DNA of 64,000 nucleotides, taken from the NCBI GenBank assembly GCA_963281255.1, contig OY725491.1:1550001-1614000 (forward strand), in the 5' to 3' direction. The notes under the pieces were generated by a model. That model saw only the letters and a list, made by a program, of their open reading frames with translations. It did no database searches and was not told the DNA's origin. Shown here piece by piece: positions 27,880-39,674 of this stretch (its first letter is position 1; each line of letters begins with the position of its first letter). The DNA comes from Aphrocallistes beatrix. Lineage: Eukaryota > Porifera > Hexactinellida > Sceptrulophora > Aphrocallistidae. The position numbers and the translations under genes are program-made.

Positions 27880-30510
27880 AGCTTATTTTGTAATTTATTT
27901 ACTTTATATATATATGTAAACAAAAGTAAACAAATGATTTATTTTATAGATGCGAAAATATAATATTCGATATCTACATCCCTAAAAACCCTGTATTAAT
28001 CATTGGAAGCTAGTCTCTAGCATATCTTTCAAAATTCGTCAAAAAGTGTGAAAATATGTATATAAAGGTGTGAAAATATAGGCATGATATTTTTCATTGC
28101 TATACATTATAATAATAATAACCATATAAGTTCTTGCTTTGAAGTATTCATTACATGACAGTTTATTGTAGTGCAGTACAATGATTTCTATTGTGAGAGT
28201 GAAGCCATATAGATTGTATAGAAAAGGTATGAAAATTATTTTCCATTTTTTGCAGAGGTGTGAAGATTTCGCTTAGATCTTAGAACTTAATCGTGTACTC
28301 ATCATTTAACACCTACATGCCAATTTTCATATATCTACAACTTGCCAATTCCTCAATCAATTTGGTATGCTGCCTTTATTCAATAAGGACAATTTAACAA
28401 ACTTTGCATCTTGCACATTAGAAAATGTAAATATCGTACTACATGCAATGCAGTAATGGCATAACCTGAACTTAATCGTAATTAATAAAGCTTCCTTAGC
28501 TACATTTTGCAGTTACACTGTTTCTTTATAAGAAACAGATGTAAAATGGTTAAAATTTTATAGAATTTGAATGATAAGTTGAGGGTGCTCTTTATGCGAG
28601 ACACAATCAATGTGGGTAAATAGCCGTCAACAGTTCAATTCTTTGTGTGCTGTTATTTACATTAGATACGTATATCTTATCAGTGCTGTTAATAGCGATT
28701 CTGTTTCCAACCATTTAGACAAATATGCAAATTGGGGCTACTAAATCTTATTAGGAATATGATTTCATAGTTATACAAGTTCAAGAATGCGTTTTGGAGC
28801 GATACTTAGTAGAATTCTAATTAATCAAAATATACAGTCTTATAAAATGTAATTCGTACAATGTATATAAGTGCAGTAGGTCACTACAGTGAAAATTGTG
28901 TGTCTTCATTTTATCCGAGCAGGGCTGGCTATTTCAAAAGGGATATTTTCAGTCATTCTTAAAAATTGCATCTAGTCCGGCGTCCTTCGATTAATAAAAC
29001 TTTATGTTTCGATTATTGCAATATTCTAGTTAAAAAGTGTCCCAGACGATTCAAAAAACTTGCTGAATTATACTTCCAAAAAGGATAGGTGATTGGAAAA
29101 TTTGCGAAAAAATCTATTTCAAAGTTGTTGAGGCTTGTGACCATTTTGACACACCAAAAGCCCCAAAGGTTTTTTTTTCAGGAGTTTTGAAGATATCTTG
29201 ATTGCAATCAACGCAAAATCATCTCAACTTTAAGATAGTTGACTCAGAATCGTGGTACAAGGCCGATTTTGCGAGTTCTAGTGTTTTGAATTTAAATTAT
29301 TCTAAATTTTCGGGGTGTTTGAACTTTAAGACACCACAAGCGCGCTTCGCTTGCTTGCGCTACGCGGCTTGCGGACACTTTGTGTCCGCAGAGTCGCCCT
29401 GCAAGCGCCTGGAGTTACTCAATCTAACCTATTTTGGGAATTTGTTTACTTTACTTGTATATAAAGTTAACAAATAATTTCTCACATACATCCAAAATAT
29501 AATATTCTAAATCTACACCCCTAAAAACCACATGTCAACCGTTGGAAGCCAGTCTCTAGCCTATTTAAGTAATTTGTTTACCCTATGTATCTAATGTAAA
29601 CAAAGGTAAACGAATAATTTATCATATAGATTCAAAAAATATGATATTCGAACTCTACACACCTAAAATCCCATGCCAAGCGTTGGTAGCTAGTCTCTAG
29701 CTTATTTTTGTAATTCGTTTACTTATGTAACTTTGTAAACAAAATTAAACAAATAATTTATCTTATCGATCTGTGAATCTGATATTCGAAATCTACTCCC
29801 CTAAAAACCCCATGTCAACCGTTTGAATCTAGTATCTAGCATATTTTTCAAAATTCGTCAAATGGTGTTAAAACATGTACTGTATATAAAGGTGTGAAAA
29901 TATACACATAACCTTTTTTATTGCTATACACTATAATATAATTGAGACATCTACATCGAAAGGATTTAACCCCCCCCCCCCACATACCTCAGTTATCACT
30001 TTCAGCAAAAAAATCATATTTGTACGCGACTTTGCGGTTATGGTCATGTTCTCCCTAACCATAAAGACTACAAAATCCTAGCAACGCCACTGATCTCTAT
30101 AAAAAAGCTAAAATAAGAAACCTGAGTATTTAAACAATAATAATATTACATATACAAGCGCGCTTCGATCGCTTGCGCTGCGCGGCTTGCGGACACACAG
30201 TGTACGCAAAGTCGCCCTGCGGGCGCCTGAAGTTACTCAATCTAACCTATTTGGGAATTTTTTCCTTTATATAGATATTGTAAACAAAGGTTAACGAAAA
30301 ATTTTAACGAAAAATTAGATATAATATTCGAAATCTACAGCACTAAAAACGCCATGTCAACCGTTGGAAGCTAGTCTCTAGCCTATTTTTGTAATTTGTT
30401 TACTTTATGTATCCATTGTAAACAAAGGTAAACAAATTGATCATCAAATTTGCTCGAAAATATGATATTCGAAATCTATCCTTACTATTAAAACTCGATG
30501 ATTGTATATA
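27880..30510. repeat. block of degenerate GTTTAC/TCTAGC repeats
   Basis: A loosely tandem family: phrases such as CAACCGTTGGAAGCTAGTCT, TTTGTTTACTTTATGTAT, AAGGTAAACAAATAATTTAT and TATGATATTCGAAATCTACA recur at 27950, 29490, 29600, 29710, 30250 and 30400. GC modules are at about 29338-29412 and 30155-30225. There is a run of ten C at about 29971-29980. No gene was seen; plus-strand 29202-29477 is a chance frame crossing a GC module. Confidence 0.7.
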
Positions 30511-30514
30511 TATA

Positions 30515-31017
30515 TATATATATATATCTGTAACGAATTGATTGAAGAAACTGCCGGGCGCAGAAAGTCTTTTGGCTTTTGGCTATGGCTCCAGTAAGTT
30601 CTGAGCTCAGACGAAAATGTCGACTCATCATGGAATTATGACGTCATTGTCACATTTTAAAAAGTTAAGCAACACAGTTATTCGGGCATAACTCAGCCAT
30701 TATAGGAGATAGAAGGCTGAAATTTTAATAGAATCTGTATACTAACATACCTCACATATGATGCGACTTTCATCAAAAAATGATGACTCATCACTTTGTA
30801 ATGACGTCATCATTACGCATCAAAAATTTTAAAATTGACAAATTTGGTGATTTTTCGAGTGATATCGATTAGCACAGTAGAACAGACATATTTAGAGATG
30901 TTATCTCCCTTATAATTAACCAATGTGACTCCAGGCGACCGAAGGGAGCCTCCGGCGGACACAAAGTGTCCGCCAGCCGTGCAGCGCAAGCAAGCGCGAA
31001 GCGCGCTTGTCTTTACT
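30515..31017 (+). repeat. bZIP-motif/GC-module repeat, full copy
   Basis: Starts near CTGTAACGAATTGATTGAAG. It contains GAAACTGCCGGGCGCAGAAA, ATGACGTCATTGTCAC, GATGACTCATCACT with a nearby TGACGTCA, a GGCGGACACAAAGTGTCCGCC hairpin and the terminal AAGCGCGAAGCGCGCTTGT. The next copy follows after a short CTTTACTATTAAAACTCGAT linker. Confidence 0.85.
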
Positions 31018-31034
31018 ATTAAAACTCGATTATA

Positions 31035-31536
31035 GTTTATATCTGTAACGAATTGATTGAAGAAACTGCCGGGCGCAGAAAGCTGATTTTTGGTATGTGG
31101 GAGTATTTTGGCTATGGCTCCAGTAAGTTCTGAGCTCAGACCAAAATATCGACTCATCATGGAATTATGACGTCATTGTCACATTTTTAAAAGTTAAGCA
31201 ATACAGTTATTCGAGCATAACTCAGCCATTATAGGAGATAGAAGGCTGTAATTTTAATAGAATGTGTATATTAATATACCTCACATATGGTAGAACTATC
31301 ATCAAAAAATGATTACTCATCACTCTGTTATGACGTCATCATTTCGCATCAAAATTTTTAAAATTGACAAATTTAGTGATTTTTCGTGCGTTATCGATTA
31401 TAGCATTATGACAGAAGTATTTAGAGATGTTATCTCCCATATAATTAATCAATGGTGACCGCAGGCGCCCAAAGGGCGCCTCCGGCGAAAAAAAGTGTCC
31501 GCCAGCCGAGCAGCGCAAGCAAGCGAAGTGCACTTG
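31035..31536 (+). repeat. bZIP-motif/GC-module repeat, second tandem copy
   Basis: Same order of blocks as 30515-31017, head to tail with it, at about 85-90% similarity by eye. Confidence 0.85.
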
Positions 31537-31681
31537 TACCCCCATGTCAACCGTTTAAAGCAAGTTTCTAGCATATCTTTGAGATTTGTTTACTTTATAT
31601 ATCTATTGTAAACAAAAGTAAACAAATTAATTATCAAATTTACTCAAAAATATGATTTTCGAAATCTACACCCCTGAGAAC

Positions 31682-31995
31682 TGTTGCATGAAAAAATGCC
31701 CCCACCATGGATATTCATGTAATATGGTGGGGGCCAAAATTTCATGGAGTTAGCGTTAAAAATTGCCCCCCCCTGTGAAAAATTGCCCCCACCATGGATA
31801 TTCTAAAGTATGCCAATGCTTATACAAAACATTTTGAATGCTATTTGGCTTATATTCGTTTACTAAAGCATTGCATATCAACAAACTAGTCGTGTGAAGT
31901 AATAATTATGACTTTCATAAATGTATCGTATATAAATAGTAAACTATGTGTTAAACAAGAATATCCATGGTGGGGGCATTTTTTCATGCAACAGA
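31682..31995. mobile_element. MITE with 35-bp inverted ends (GTTGCATGAAAAAATGCCCC)
   Basis: The left end starts TGTTGCATGAAAAAATGCCC and the right end is its inverted copy. GAAC or AGAAC is duplicated at the borders. It interrupts a copy of the GTTTAC repeat family (CCCCTGAGAAC / GAACTCCATATCACC), which shows the insertion. Additional GCCCCCACCATGG blocks lie inside. Confidence 0.85.
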
Positions 31996-32429
31996 ACTCC
32001 ATATCACCCGTTGGAAGCTAGTCTCTAGCATATTTTTCAAAATTCACCAATGGTGTGAAAATATGCACATAAAGGTGTGAAAATATGCACATGCCCTTTT
32101 TTATTGCCATACACTATAATACATTTAAGATATCAAACATAAGTTGTGGCTTTGAAGTATTAATAACAATGACGATCTATTGTGTAGTGTCGTACAATGG
32201 TTTCTATTGTGATAGTGTAGTCATTTATTTTGTATAGAAAAGGTGCGAAAATTTGTTTTCCATTTTTTTTGTAGAGGTGCGAAAATTTCGCTTAGATCTT
32301 AGAACTTAATCGTAGTCATATCATTTGACACCTGCATGCCAATTTTCACATCTCTATGACTTCCCAATTCTTCAATCAATTCGGACAAACAAAAACAAAA
32401 AAAATCCTAGCATTTTAATATATAAGATA

Positions 32430-32575
32430 TACGAAGGTCACTCAATATGTTTTGAGCCTGGAGTAGTTGCATCCGTTTGATTTTGTTGAAAATTTCTAGG
32501 ATTATTCACCTACCTATTATTATCTTTGACTTTGAGTTTGATTTCAATCGGACAAGTTTCTAAAATATTGTAATG
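32430..32575. repeat. repeat inverted relative to 36030-36175
   Basis: Contains GAGCCTGGAGTAGTTGCATC and TTTCTAGGATTATTC. The inverted copy lies 3.5 kb downstream, before gene E. Confidence 0.75.
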
Positions 32576-32689
32576 AAGAAATTGTCTAAGATATTTTGTA
32601 TTAGTATCTATGAAAACACAACCACAAGTGTTGAATTGGGATATCTTTGAACATTTATTTATGATTTGCAAACGAAATTTAAATATGAC

Positions 32690-33200
32690 AAGCGCTTCGC
32701 TTGCTTGCGCTGCCGCGGCTGGCGGACACTTTGTGTCCGCCGGAGGCTCCCTTCGGTCGCCTGAGGTCACACTAGATAATCATAAGGGAGATAGCATCTC
32801 TAAATATGTCCATCTTAGTGTTAATTAAAATCGATATCACTCGAAAAATCACCAAATTTGTCAATTTTTAAAATTTTGATGCGTAATGATGACGTCATAA
32901 CAGAGTGATGAGTCATCATTTTTTGATGATAGTTACATTATATGTGAAGCGTGTTAGTATACAGATTCTATTAAAATTTAAGCCTTCTATCTCCTATAAT
33001 GGCTGAGTTGTGCCCGAATAACTGTGTTGCTTAACTTTTAAAAATGTGACAATGACGTCATAATTCCATGATGAGTAAATATTTTGCTCTGAACTCAGAA
33101 CTTACTGGAGCCATAGCCAAAATACTCCCACACGCCAAAAATCAGCTTTCTCCGCCCGGCAGTTTCTTCAATCAATTCGTTACGGATACATATATATATA
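32690..33200 (-). repeat. bZIP-motif/GC-module repeat, inverted full copy
   Basis: Reverse orientation: the GC module is at the left, then TGACGTCA near 32890, TGAGTCATCATTTT, and the GCCCGGCAGTTTCTTCAATC end at 33155-33180. Confidence 0.85.
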
Positions 33201-33204
33201 TGTA

Positions 33205-34110
33205 GGACAAATTTGCGAAATCAACAATTATGCATAATTGTCGACAAATATGTAAAATTGTTCATTTCACAACAATTATACAAAATTGTTCATCTAATAC
33301 GACAATTATGCATAATTGTTGTGAAATGAACAATTTTACATAATTGTTTAAATGAAAGCAACAATTATGCAAAATTGTTAATGTTACTGTCACGAAAATT
33401 TTGATCCAGGGGACCAATTCTTTTCATGGAAAATTGGTCCTATGCTGAAAGTTTTGATCATGCATGGACAAATTTTCCATGGAATATTGGTCCGGGGGAC
33501 CATTTCTTTCACAGTTAACCCGATTTCTCCAATTGAGGATGTATGTATTGTATCAAAAAATTAGATAAGCTAAACATGTAGTATATCTAATTAGAACTCT
33601 AATTAGATGGTCAATGAGAAACTCAGAATAAACATTCTGTTGATTTTCGATATTACTGCTAACATCTTCACCCAGAAGTTCTGGGTCTAAATGAATTTTA
33701 ATCCTAGCATTTAGACCTGAATCTTCCTATAAGGATTTATAAAATAATTTGAAGAGACTTGGTTGGTAGGGCAGTTTTCACTCATTTTGTGGAATGTATT
33801 CGACGAACACACACACTGTCCTAGAACCAATAATAAACTAGAGGGATGGCATAATAAATTACAAAAAATGGCTCGAAAAGTGCAGTAAATATCTACGAAT
33901 ATATGTTGAATATGCATAATTGTCGCATTTGATGAACAATTATGCATAATTGTAGTATTAGATGAACAATTATGCATAATTGTAGTATTAGATGAACAAT
34001 TATGCATAATTGTCGTATTAGATGAACGATTATGCATAATTGTTGCGAAATGAACAATTATGCATAATTGTCGGCAATTATGCATAATTGTTGATTTCGC
34101 AAATTTGTCC
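33205..34110. mobile_element. TA-target element with AATTATGCATAATT palindrome arrays
   Basis: The ends are GGACAAATTTGCGAAATCAA and its inverted copy, flanked by TA (33203-33204, 34111-34112). Near each end are multiple copies of the 18-bp palindrome ACAATTATGCATAATTGT, about 4-5 degenerate copies on the left and 7-8 on the right. The interior holds a TGTCACGAAAATTTT MITE and the block shared with 15240-15420. No transposase. Confidence 0.85.
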
Positions 34111-34161
34111 TAACATATATATCCTTACTATTAAAACTCGATGATTGTATATATATACTTA

Positions 34162-34919
34162 GGGCATTCAAAAAGTTCTCATCTCATATCTGTATCTCAA
34201 ATGATAGTGAAAATAGGATATTTCCGATTTGTCCATTGTATTCCTTAGGGGATCAGCTTCCAATTTATATATTGGTTTATTTTAAAAGGACAATTATTGT
34301 GGTTCCTACATTAGATTTTTTGTGCATCGGTTTAGGGTAGTGTCGAAAAGTTGGAATCTCCCCATTGAAAATGGCTTAAAACTAAATTTGGATAATAAAA
34401 GTTGTGAAAATCGTAGAATAAGGTCATTAAAAGGTTAAATAATTAAGAACCAATGTGAAAAAGTAAACGGGAGGTGTTCAATAGTATTGCTCGTGTTGAA
34501 AAAATATCATGCTACTTTTAGTGGATTTTTTGTCAATTTTCGCCACTCAAAAAGTGGGACAAAAATGGTAGTAAACCACTTCAAAACATAGTATTCCCTC
34601 AGCCTCAAACTATAATACTTCAGAAAATTCAATCTATATGTTAGTTGATGCGTAGAATTCGATGGAGGGATCAGTTTTAATCTAAATTTGCTCAGAACTG
34701 AAATATATCAAAGGGAACCCGAAAAATCACGTTCAAAGGGACTACCTTAAACCGATGTACAAAAATATAATGTAGGAACCACAACAATTGTCCTTGTAAA
34801 ATAAACCAATATACAAATTGGAAGCAGATCCCCTAAGGAATACAATAGACAAATAGAAAATATCCTATTTTCACTATCATTTGAGATACAGATTTGGGAT
34901 GAGAACTTTTTGAATGCCC
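34162..34919. mobile_element. GGGCATTC long-TIR element, uninterrupted copy
   Basis: The ends are GGGCATTCAAAAAGTTCTCA and its inverted copy, with about 180 bp of inverted similarity and TA at both borders. It is the best-preserved copy of the family also found at 6541-7502. No coding sequence. Confidence 0.88.
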
Positions 34920-34934
34920 TAAGTATATATATAT

Positions 34935-35430
34935 CTGTAACGAATTGATTGAAGAAACTGCCGGGCGCAGAAGGCTGATTTTTGGCATGTGGGAGTCTTT
35001 TGGCTATGGCTCCAGTAAGTTCTGAGTTCAGAGCAAAATGTCGACTCATCATGGAATTATGACGTCATTGTCACATTTTTAAAAGTTAAGCAACACAGTT
35101 ATTCGGGCATAACTCAGCCATTATAGGAGATAGAAGGCTGAAATTTTAATAGAATCTGTATACTAACATACCTCACATATGATGCGACTTTCATCAAAAA
35201 ATGATGACTCATCACTCTGTTATGACGTCATCATTACGCATCAAAAATTTTAAAATTGACAAATTTGGTGATTTTTCGAGTGAAATCGGTTTTAACACTA
35301 AGATGGACATATTTAGAGATGTTATCTCCCTTATAATTAACCAATGTCACCTCCAGGCGACCGAAGGGAGCCTCTGGCGGACACGAAGTGTCCGCCAGCC
35401 GCGCAGCGCAAGCAAGCGAAGCGCGCTTGT
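34935..35430 (+). repeat. bZIP-motif/GC-module repeat, full copy
   Basis: Block order as in 30515-31017. It directly follows the preceding element, which has apparently inserted in its TATATA leader. Confidence 0.85.
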
Positions 35431-35469
35431 CCTTACTATTAAAACTCGATTAATGTGCGTATATATATA

Positions 35470-35822
35470 TATATCTGTAACGAATTGATTGAATTGGGCA
35501 TAACTCAGCCATTATAGGAGATAGAAGGCTGAAATTTTAATAGAATATGTATACTAACACGTCTCACATATGATGCAACTATTATCAAAAAATGATGACT
35601 CATCACTTTGCTATGACGTCATCATTACTCATCAAAATTTTCAAAATTGACAAATTTGGTGTTTTTTCGAGTGATATCGATTTTAAAATTAAGATGGAAA
35701 TATTTAGAGATTATATCTCCCTTATAATTAACCAATGTCACCTCCAGGCGACCGAAGGGAGCCTCCGGCGGACACGAAGTGTCCGCCAGCCGCGCAGCGC
35801 AAGCAAGCGAAGCGCGCTTGTA
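35470..35822 (+). repeat. bZIP-motif/GC-module repeat, internally deleted copy
   Basis: Goes from CTGTAACGAATTGATTGAA straight to TTGGGCATAACTCAGCC, so about 145 bp including the first TGACGTCA block is missing. The GC end is intact. Confidence 0.85.
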
Positions 35823-36029
35823 TATATATATACATTAATCGAGTTTTAATAGTAGGGATAATCATAGAATCCCCCCGGATTGTGAATATATCGCATCATT
35901 GATAATATTGAATTATCAAAAGTTTGTTCCCAGCTATCATTTTTCCATAAAGAGAATAAATAAGATTCCATAGGGAATGGCTTGCAAATGTGTCGGAGTC
36001 CACAAGGACACTCCATTATATGTGGCATA

Positions 36030-36430
36030 ATATTTTAGAAACTTGTCCAATCTAACTCAAAGCCAAAGATACAAGTAATAATTGGTAGATGATTAATCCT
36101 AGGAATTTTCAACACAATCAAATGGAAGCAACTACTCCAGGCTCAAAACTTATCGAGTGACCCTCGTATATATGAGCCATGGGCGGCACGTAATGGAAGT
36201 TTGAGAGGTTGAGGTATCCTCAGGTAAATAGACTGGACTGGTATCCCTAGGCGCTAACTAGGCATCAAAGCTCATTGCATGGGTCCCAAGTCATCAGCTT
36301 CAGGAGGATCAATCCCTAATTATAAAATTATAATATCAAAAAACGGTTGAACCTTTAGAGGAGTAGAAAACCCCATATTAATATCTTATAATCTTATTCC
36401 CATTTATAGATTTTGGGCAAAAAAATTCTT
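36030..36430. other. leader region of gene E
   Basis: 36030-36175 is the inverted repeat partner of 32430-32575. The remainder is unremarkable. A splice acceptor CATTTATAG at 36411-36419 precedes the ATG. Confidence 0.5.
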
Positions 36431-36434
36431 CAAA

Positions 36435-39218
36435 ATGGCACAAGTGATTAATCAAATGATCTTAATGAATGATGTAGATACAGAAGAAAATATCCAAATG
36501 AATGATGTAGATACAGAAGAAAAAGTTGAAAAAGTGAAGCCTTATTTGAATAGGTTTATGTCAAATGTGTCCGTTAATGACATAATTCCGTGGAAAGATA
36601 CGCAGGATGATTATGAAGAACTCGATAATGTACTTGTAAATTATAGCATGGATAAACTGAAAAGAATGCTACTAGGAGGTGCACCTATTCTGTATAAGAA
36701 GGACGAAAATAATTATGCGATGACACATGCAGCATTTTATACACGTGCTGACATAATAGAAATCATCATAGAGAGGTACAGCAATGAAAGAACTCCGGAA
36801 ATGGAAGGACAGTTCCGGTCACAAGCCTGTGACGCACTCTACACAGTCTGTACTTCAAATAGTGGCGAGATTGCGGAAATGCTATTACAGGCTGGTACAC
36901 CGATAATACCAAATCTGCATTTGAATAGGGCCGCAGAAAATGGGAGCAGAGCAGTATTAGATGTAATTCTCACACATCAGCCAAATATTCGCATAGATAC
37001 AAAAGATTATGAAGGAGTAACACCACTTCATAGTGCGATAACAAGAAAACATCTCCACACTGTAGAATACCTCCTAGATAAAGGTTCAGACCCAAATTTG
37101 GTCAACGACGAAGGTTTTACATCAGTTCACTTAGCATGTCAACATGCAGATGAAGATATCCTCTATCTTCTAACAGCGAGAGGTGCACTAGTAAATGTAA
37201 AGGATAGAAATGGCAAAACACCTGTGATGATTGCCGCACAAAACGGAAAGGATGGTTGCATCGGTATACTAGCAGCAGCAGGAGCTAATCTGGATCAGAA
37301 AGATAGACTTGGTAATGTCCCGTTGATAGTCGCAGCTAGTAATGGACATGCTAACACAGTAAAAGAGTTGATAATCAATGGAGCGTCATTTGATGTCACA
37401 GATAATGAGAGGTTCAATGCTCTAGAGAGGGCAATACTACTGAAAAAAGATGCAGCAGCTGCAATAATCATACGATTGGCGCCAGAAAATGACTACGTAG
37501 ATTATTATTTGCAGACTGTCGAAATCAGTTTGTTAAAAATTGTCCGATATCGGCTGATAGAAACCTTGAAAGCCCTTCTAGACCGTATGCTCGTACAGGT
37601 AGATCCTTCAAACGCACAGTGGGGAGTAGTTCGTACACGATATCTTGACGTGGACACAGAAAAAAGCATGCCTGATGATGATGGTTACCAAAAGAACAAA
37701 ACTTTCTTTCTTCAACGACTAGCAGATTTAGAAGATGAAGATATTGCATACAATGGTACTGTCCGAATACTTGTAGATAAGAAGATGAAAACTTTCGGAA
37801 ACAGAATTTTGACGGTTAAGATCACTTTTTACTTACTGTTTCTATTGGCGTTGGCATATTCTCTCATACAAGCCACATATTTCAATGCACCAAGAGATGT
37901 GTATATTCAAGGATACACTAATTTTATCCGAATTGTCACAGAATTATTCGTTATCTTTTATTTTCTTTTTAATGTCGTGACGGAGGGAGTAGAATTCTTC
38001 CGTGTAGCAAGACTCACATTCCGATATCTTGAAGATAAAAGAAAGGAGCAAAAAAAGATGCTAGATCGTGAAGAAACAATTGAAAATGCACTCAATTATG
38101 ATGACGATGATGTTGAAGAACTAATTGAAGCACAAAAGTCATCTCCCAAAATGAAACGTTCACTCAAATCAAAACTAAATGATTTAATCTGTATCCGAGT
38201 ATTCACAGATTACTTCAGTGATTATTCGAACTATTTGGACGTGATTGGATTGTCCACGCTATTAATCCTATTTATTCTTCGCGCGGCCAGTCAACCAACA
38301 CAATGGGTCTTTGCTACAATTACATTCATCGTGAATTCTCTCAGATTATTCAAGTTAATAGCACTGCTACCACGTCTGGGACCATATGCAAACATTATCT
38401 ACAAGATCCTAGTCAATGATGTGCCGCTATTCTCAGGTCTCTTCTCCATTGTATTACTAATTTTCACTGGCGCTTACTACATATCCTTGCGCACTCCTTA
38501 CACGGCTGAAGGATTCTCAAATGTGTCTCTGATGCAAGACACACAACGAGAATTAGGTGTTGACAACAGTGTACAGTGGGTGTTCCTGACTGGTGTGAGG
38601 ATACTCCTTGAGGGAAACGTGTATCAAGATCAATATGTATATCAACAACTGAACTGGTTGGCTGCCGCTATCTACCTCACTTTCTTGTTCTTAACAGTAG
38701 TTGTTTTCCTGAACGTGTTCATTGCTCAGCTGTCAGATACCTATGGTAGCGTTAAGAACAAAGCAAAACGCACATACGCTTGGCAAAGGCTAAACTTTAT
38801 TGTACAAATCCAAAGAACCTCTCTGCTCTCACTGTGCATCGATTACAGGAAAAAGTATTTCATTGATGAAATAGAAATTGGGAAAGATGAAATGTTTCAA
38901 TATTATGGAGTACATAGCATACATTCGTTAAATGTAAAAAGTTTCACAGAAGAAGTTGAAATTAAAGGGATGCTTTCTACCATCCAAAACCAGCAAATAG
39001 TAGCTCGCAAAACTCACGAAATATCAAAATCTTCTGCAAATATACTCACACCCAAATCTCAAGAAGGAACAAGTCAGGAGATGGAGGAGTTGAAAAAGAG
39101 AATCGATGATCTAGCAATGGAAATGAGGAACAAAGAGACACGATTTGAAGAGCAGTTTACAAAGTCGATGGATGTGCTAATGAAATTGATACAGGAGAAG
39201 ATTAAACAAACTGACTAA
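36435..39218 (+). CDS. ankyrin-repeat TRP-type cation channel E
   Basis: An intact intronless 927-codon gene, the largest member here. The N-terminus holds a 10-residue direct duplication (MNDVDTEEN/MNDVDTEEK). The ankyrin region is longer than in A-D: about seven to nine repeats from residue 65 to 350, including DYEGVTPLHSAITRKHLHTV. Membrane segments are at about 457-480, 494-520, 598-617, 624-647, 665-685 and 740-765. The S2-S3 loop is long and charged (about 530-585, with NYDDDDVEELIEAQ). The pore has RTPYTAEGF, SLMQDTQREL and TGVRILLEGNVY; S6 ends FIAQLSDTY and the TRP-like helix is TYAWQRL. The C-terminal coiled coil is about 880-925. The context is FCAAAATGGC-like (CTTCAAAATGGCA). Like its paralogues, its stimulus and ion selectivity cannot be read from sequence. 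Confidence 0.9.
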   Translation: MAQVINQMILMNDVDTEENIQMNDVDTEEKVEKVKPYLNRFMSNVSVNDIIPWKDTQDDYEELDNVLVNYSMDKLKRMLLGGAPILYKKDENNYAMTHAAFYTRADIIEIIIERYSNERTPEMEGQFRSQACDALYTVCTSNSGEIAEMLLQAGTPIIPNLHLNRAAENGSRAVLDVILTHQPNIRIDTKDYEGVTPLHSAITRKHLHTVEYLLDKGSDPNLVNDEGFTSVHLACQHADEDILYLLTARGALVNVKDRNGKTPVMIAAQNGKDGCIGILAAAGANLDQKDRLGNVPLIVAASNGHANTVKELIINGASFDVTDNERFNALERAILLKKDAAAAIIIRLAPENDYVDYYLQTVEISLLKIVRYRLIETLKALLDRMLVQVDPSNAQWGVVRTRYLDVDTEKSMPDDDGYQKNKTFFLQRLADLEDEDIAYNGTVRILVDKKMKTFGNRILTVKITFYLLFLLALAYSLIQATYFNAPRDVYIQGYTNFIRIVTELFVIFYFLFNVVTEGVEFFRVARLTFRYLEDKRKEQKKMLDREETIENALNYDDDDVEELIEAQKSSPKMKRSLKSKLNDLICIRVFTDYFSDYSNYLDVIGLSTLLILFILRAASQPTQWVFATITFIVNSLRLFKLIALLPRLGPYANIIYKILVNDVPLFSGLFSIVLLIFTGAYYISLRTPYTAEGFSNVSLMQDTQRELGVDNSVQWVFLTGVRILLEGNVYQDQYVYQQLNWLAAAIYLTFLFLTVVVFLNVFIAQLSDTYGSVKNKAKRTYAWQRLNFIVQIQRTSLLSLCIDYRKKYFIDEIEIGKDEMFQYYGVHSIHSLNVKSFTEEVEIKGMLSTIQNQQIVARKTHEISKSSANILTPKSQEGTSQEMEELKKRIDDLAMEMRNKETRFEEQFTKSMDVLMKLIQEKIKQTD

Positions 39219-39412
39219 GCATTTCAGCTTCCTTTGCATGAAAGTTACACTCTTATGTTATTATCTCTATTTTATTCTTTGCATGAAACATCATAATTGA
39301 GTGTAAATAGGATAGGCACTTCGTAAACTGTTTTTATTGTTCTTGTAATTTTTATCCCTCAGTTTATATGATTTGATGTACATAGTTGTATAAAATATTC
39401 ATATTCATATTT

Positions 39413-39628
39413 CATACTTGCCAACTGTCCCATTTTTGGCGGGACGTCCCGCTTTTTTCACCCTTCTCTTGACCTAATTTTCTGAGTGTCCCGCTTTTAC
39501 ATGAAATTTCCCCATTATGTCCCGCTTTTTTTGACTCTATGTATAATACTTTTCTATTGCGTCCCGCCATGTCCCGCGAAATTCAACGCTGCGTCCCGCT
39601 TTTATCATAACTCAGGTTGGCATGTATG
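39413..39628. mobile_element. CATACTTGCCAAC-ended MITE with GTCCCGC repeats
   Basis: The ends are CATACTTGCCAACTG and GGTTGGCATGTATG. The inside has six or more GTCCCGCTTTT-like blocks. Related DNA is at 49330-49490 and 52437-52541. Confidence 0.75.
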
Positions 39629-39674
39629 ATATTTTGTAGCACAATTAATAGCATGTATAGCTATCGTAAATTTT

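Noticed and set aside
33711..34085. 124-codon minus-strand ORF with MHNCSSNTTI repeats
   Set aside because: Product of the ATTATGCATAATTG palindrome array.
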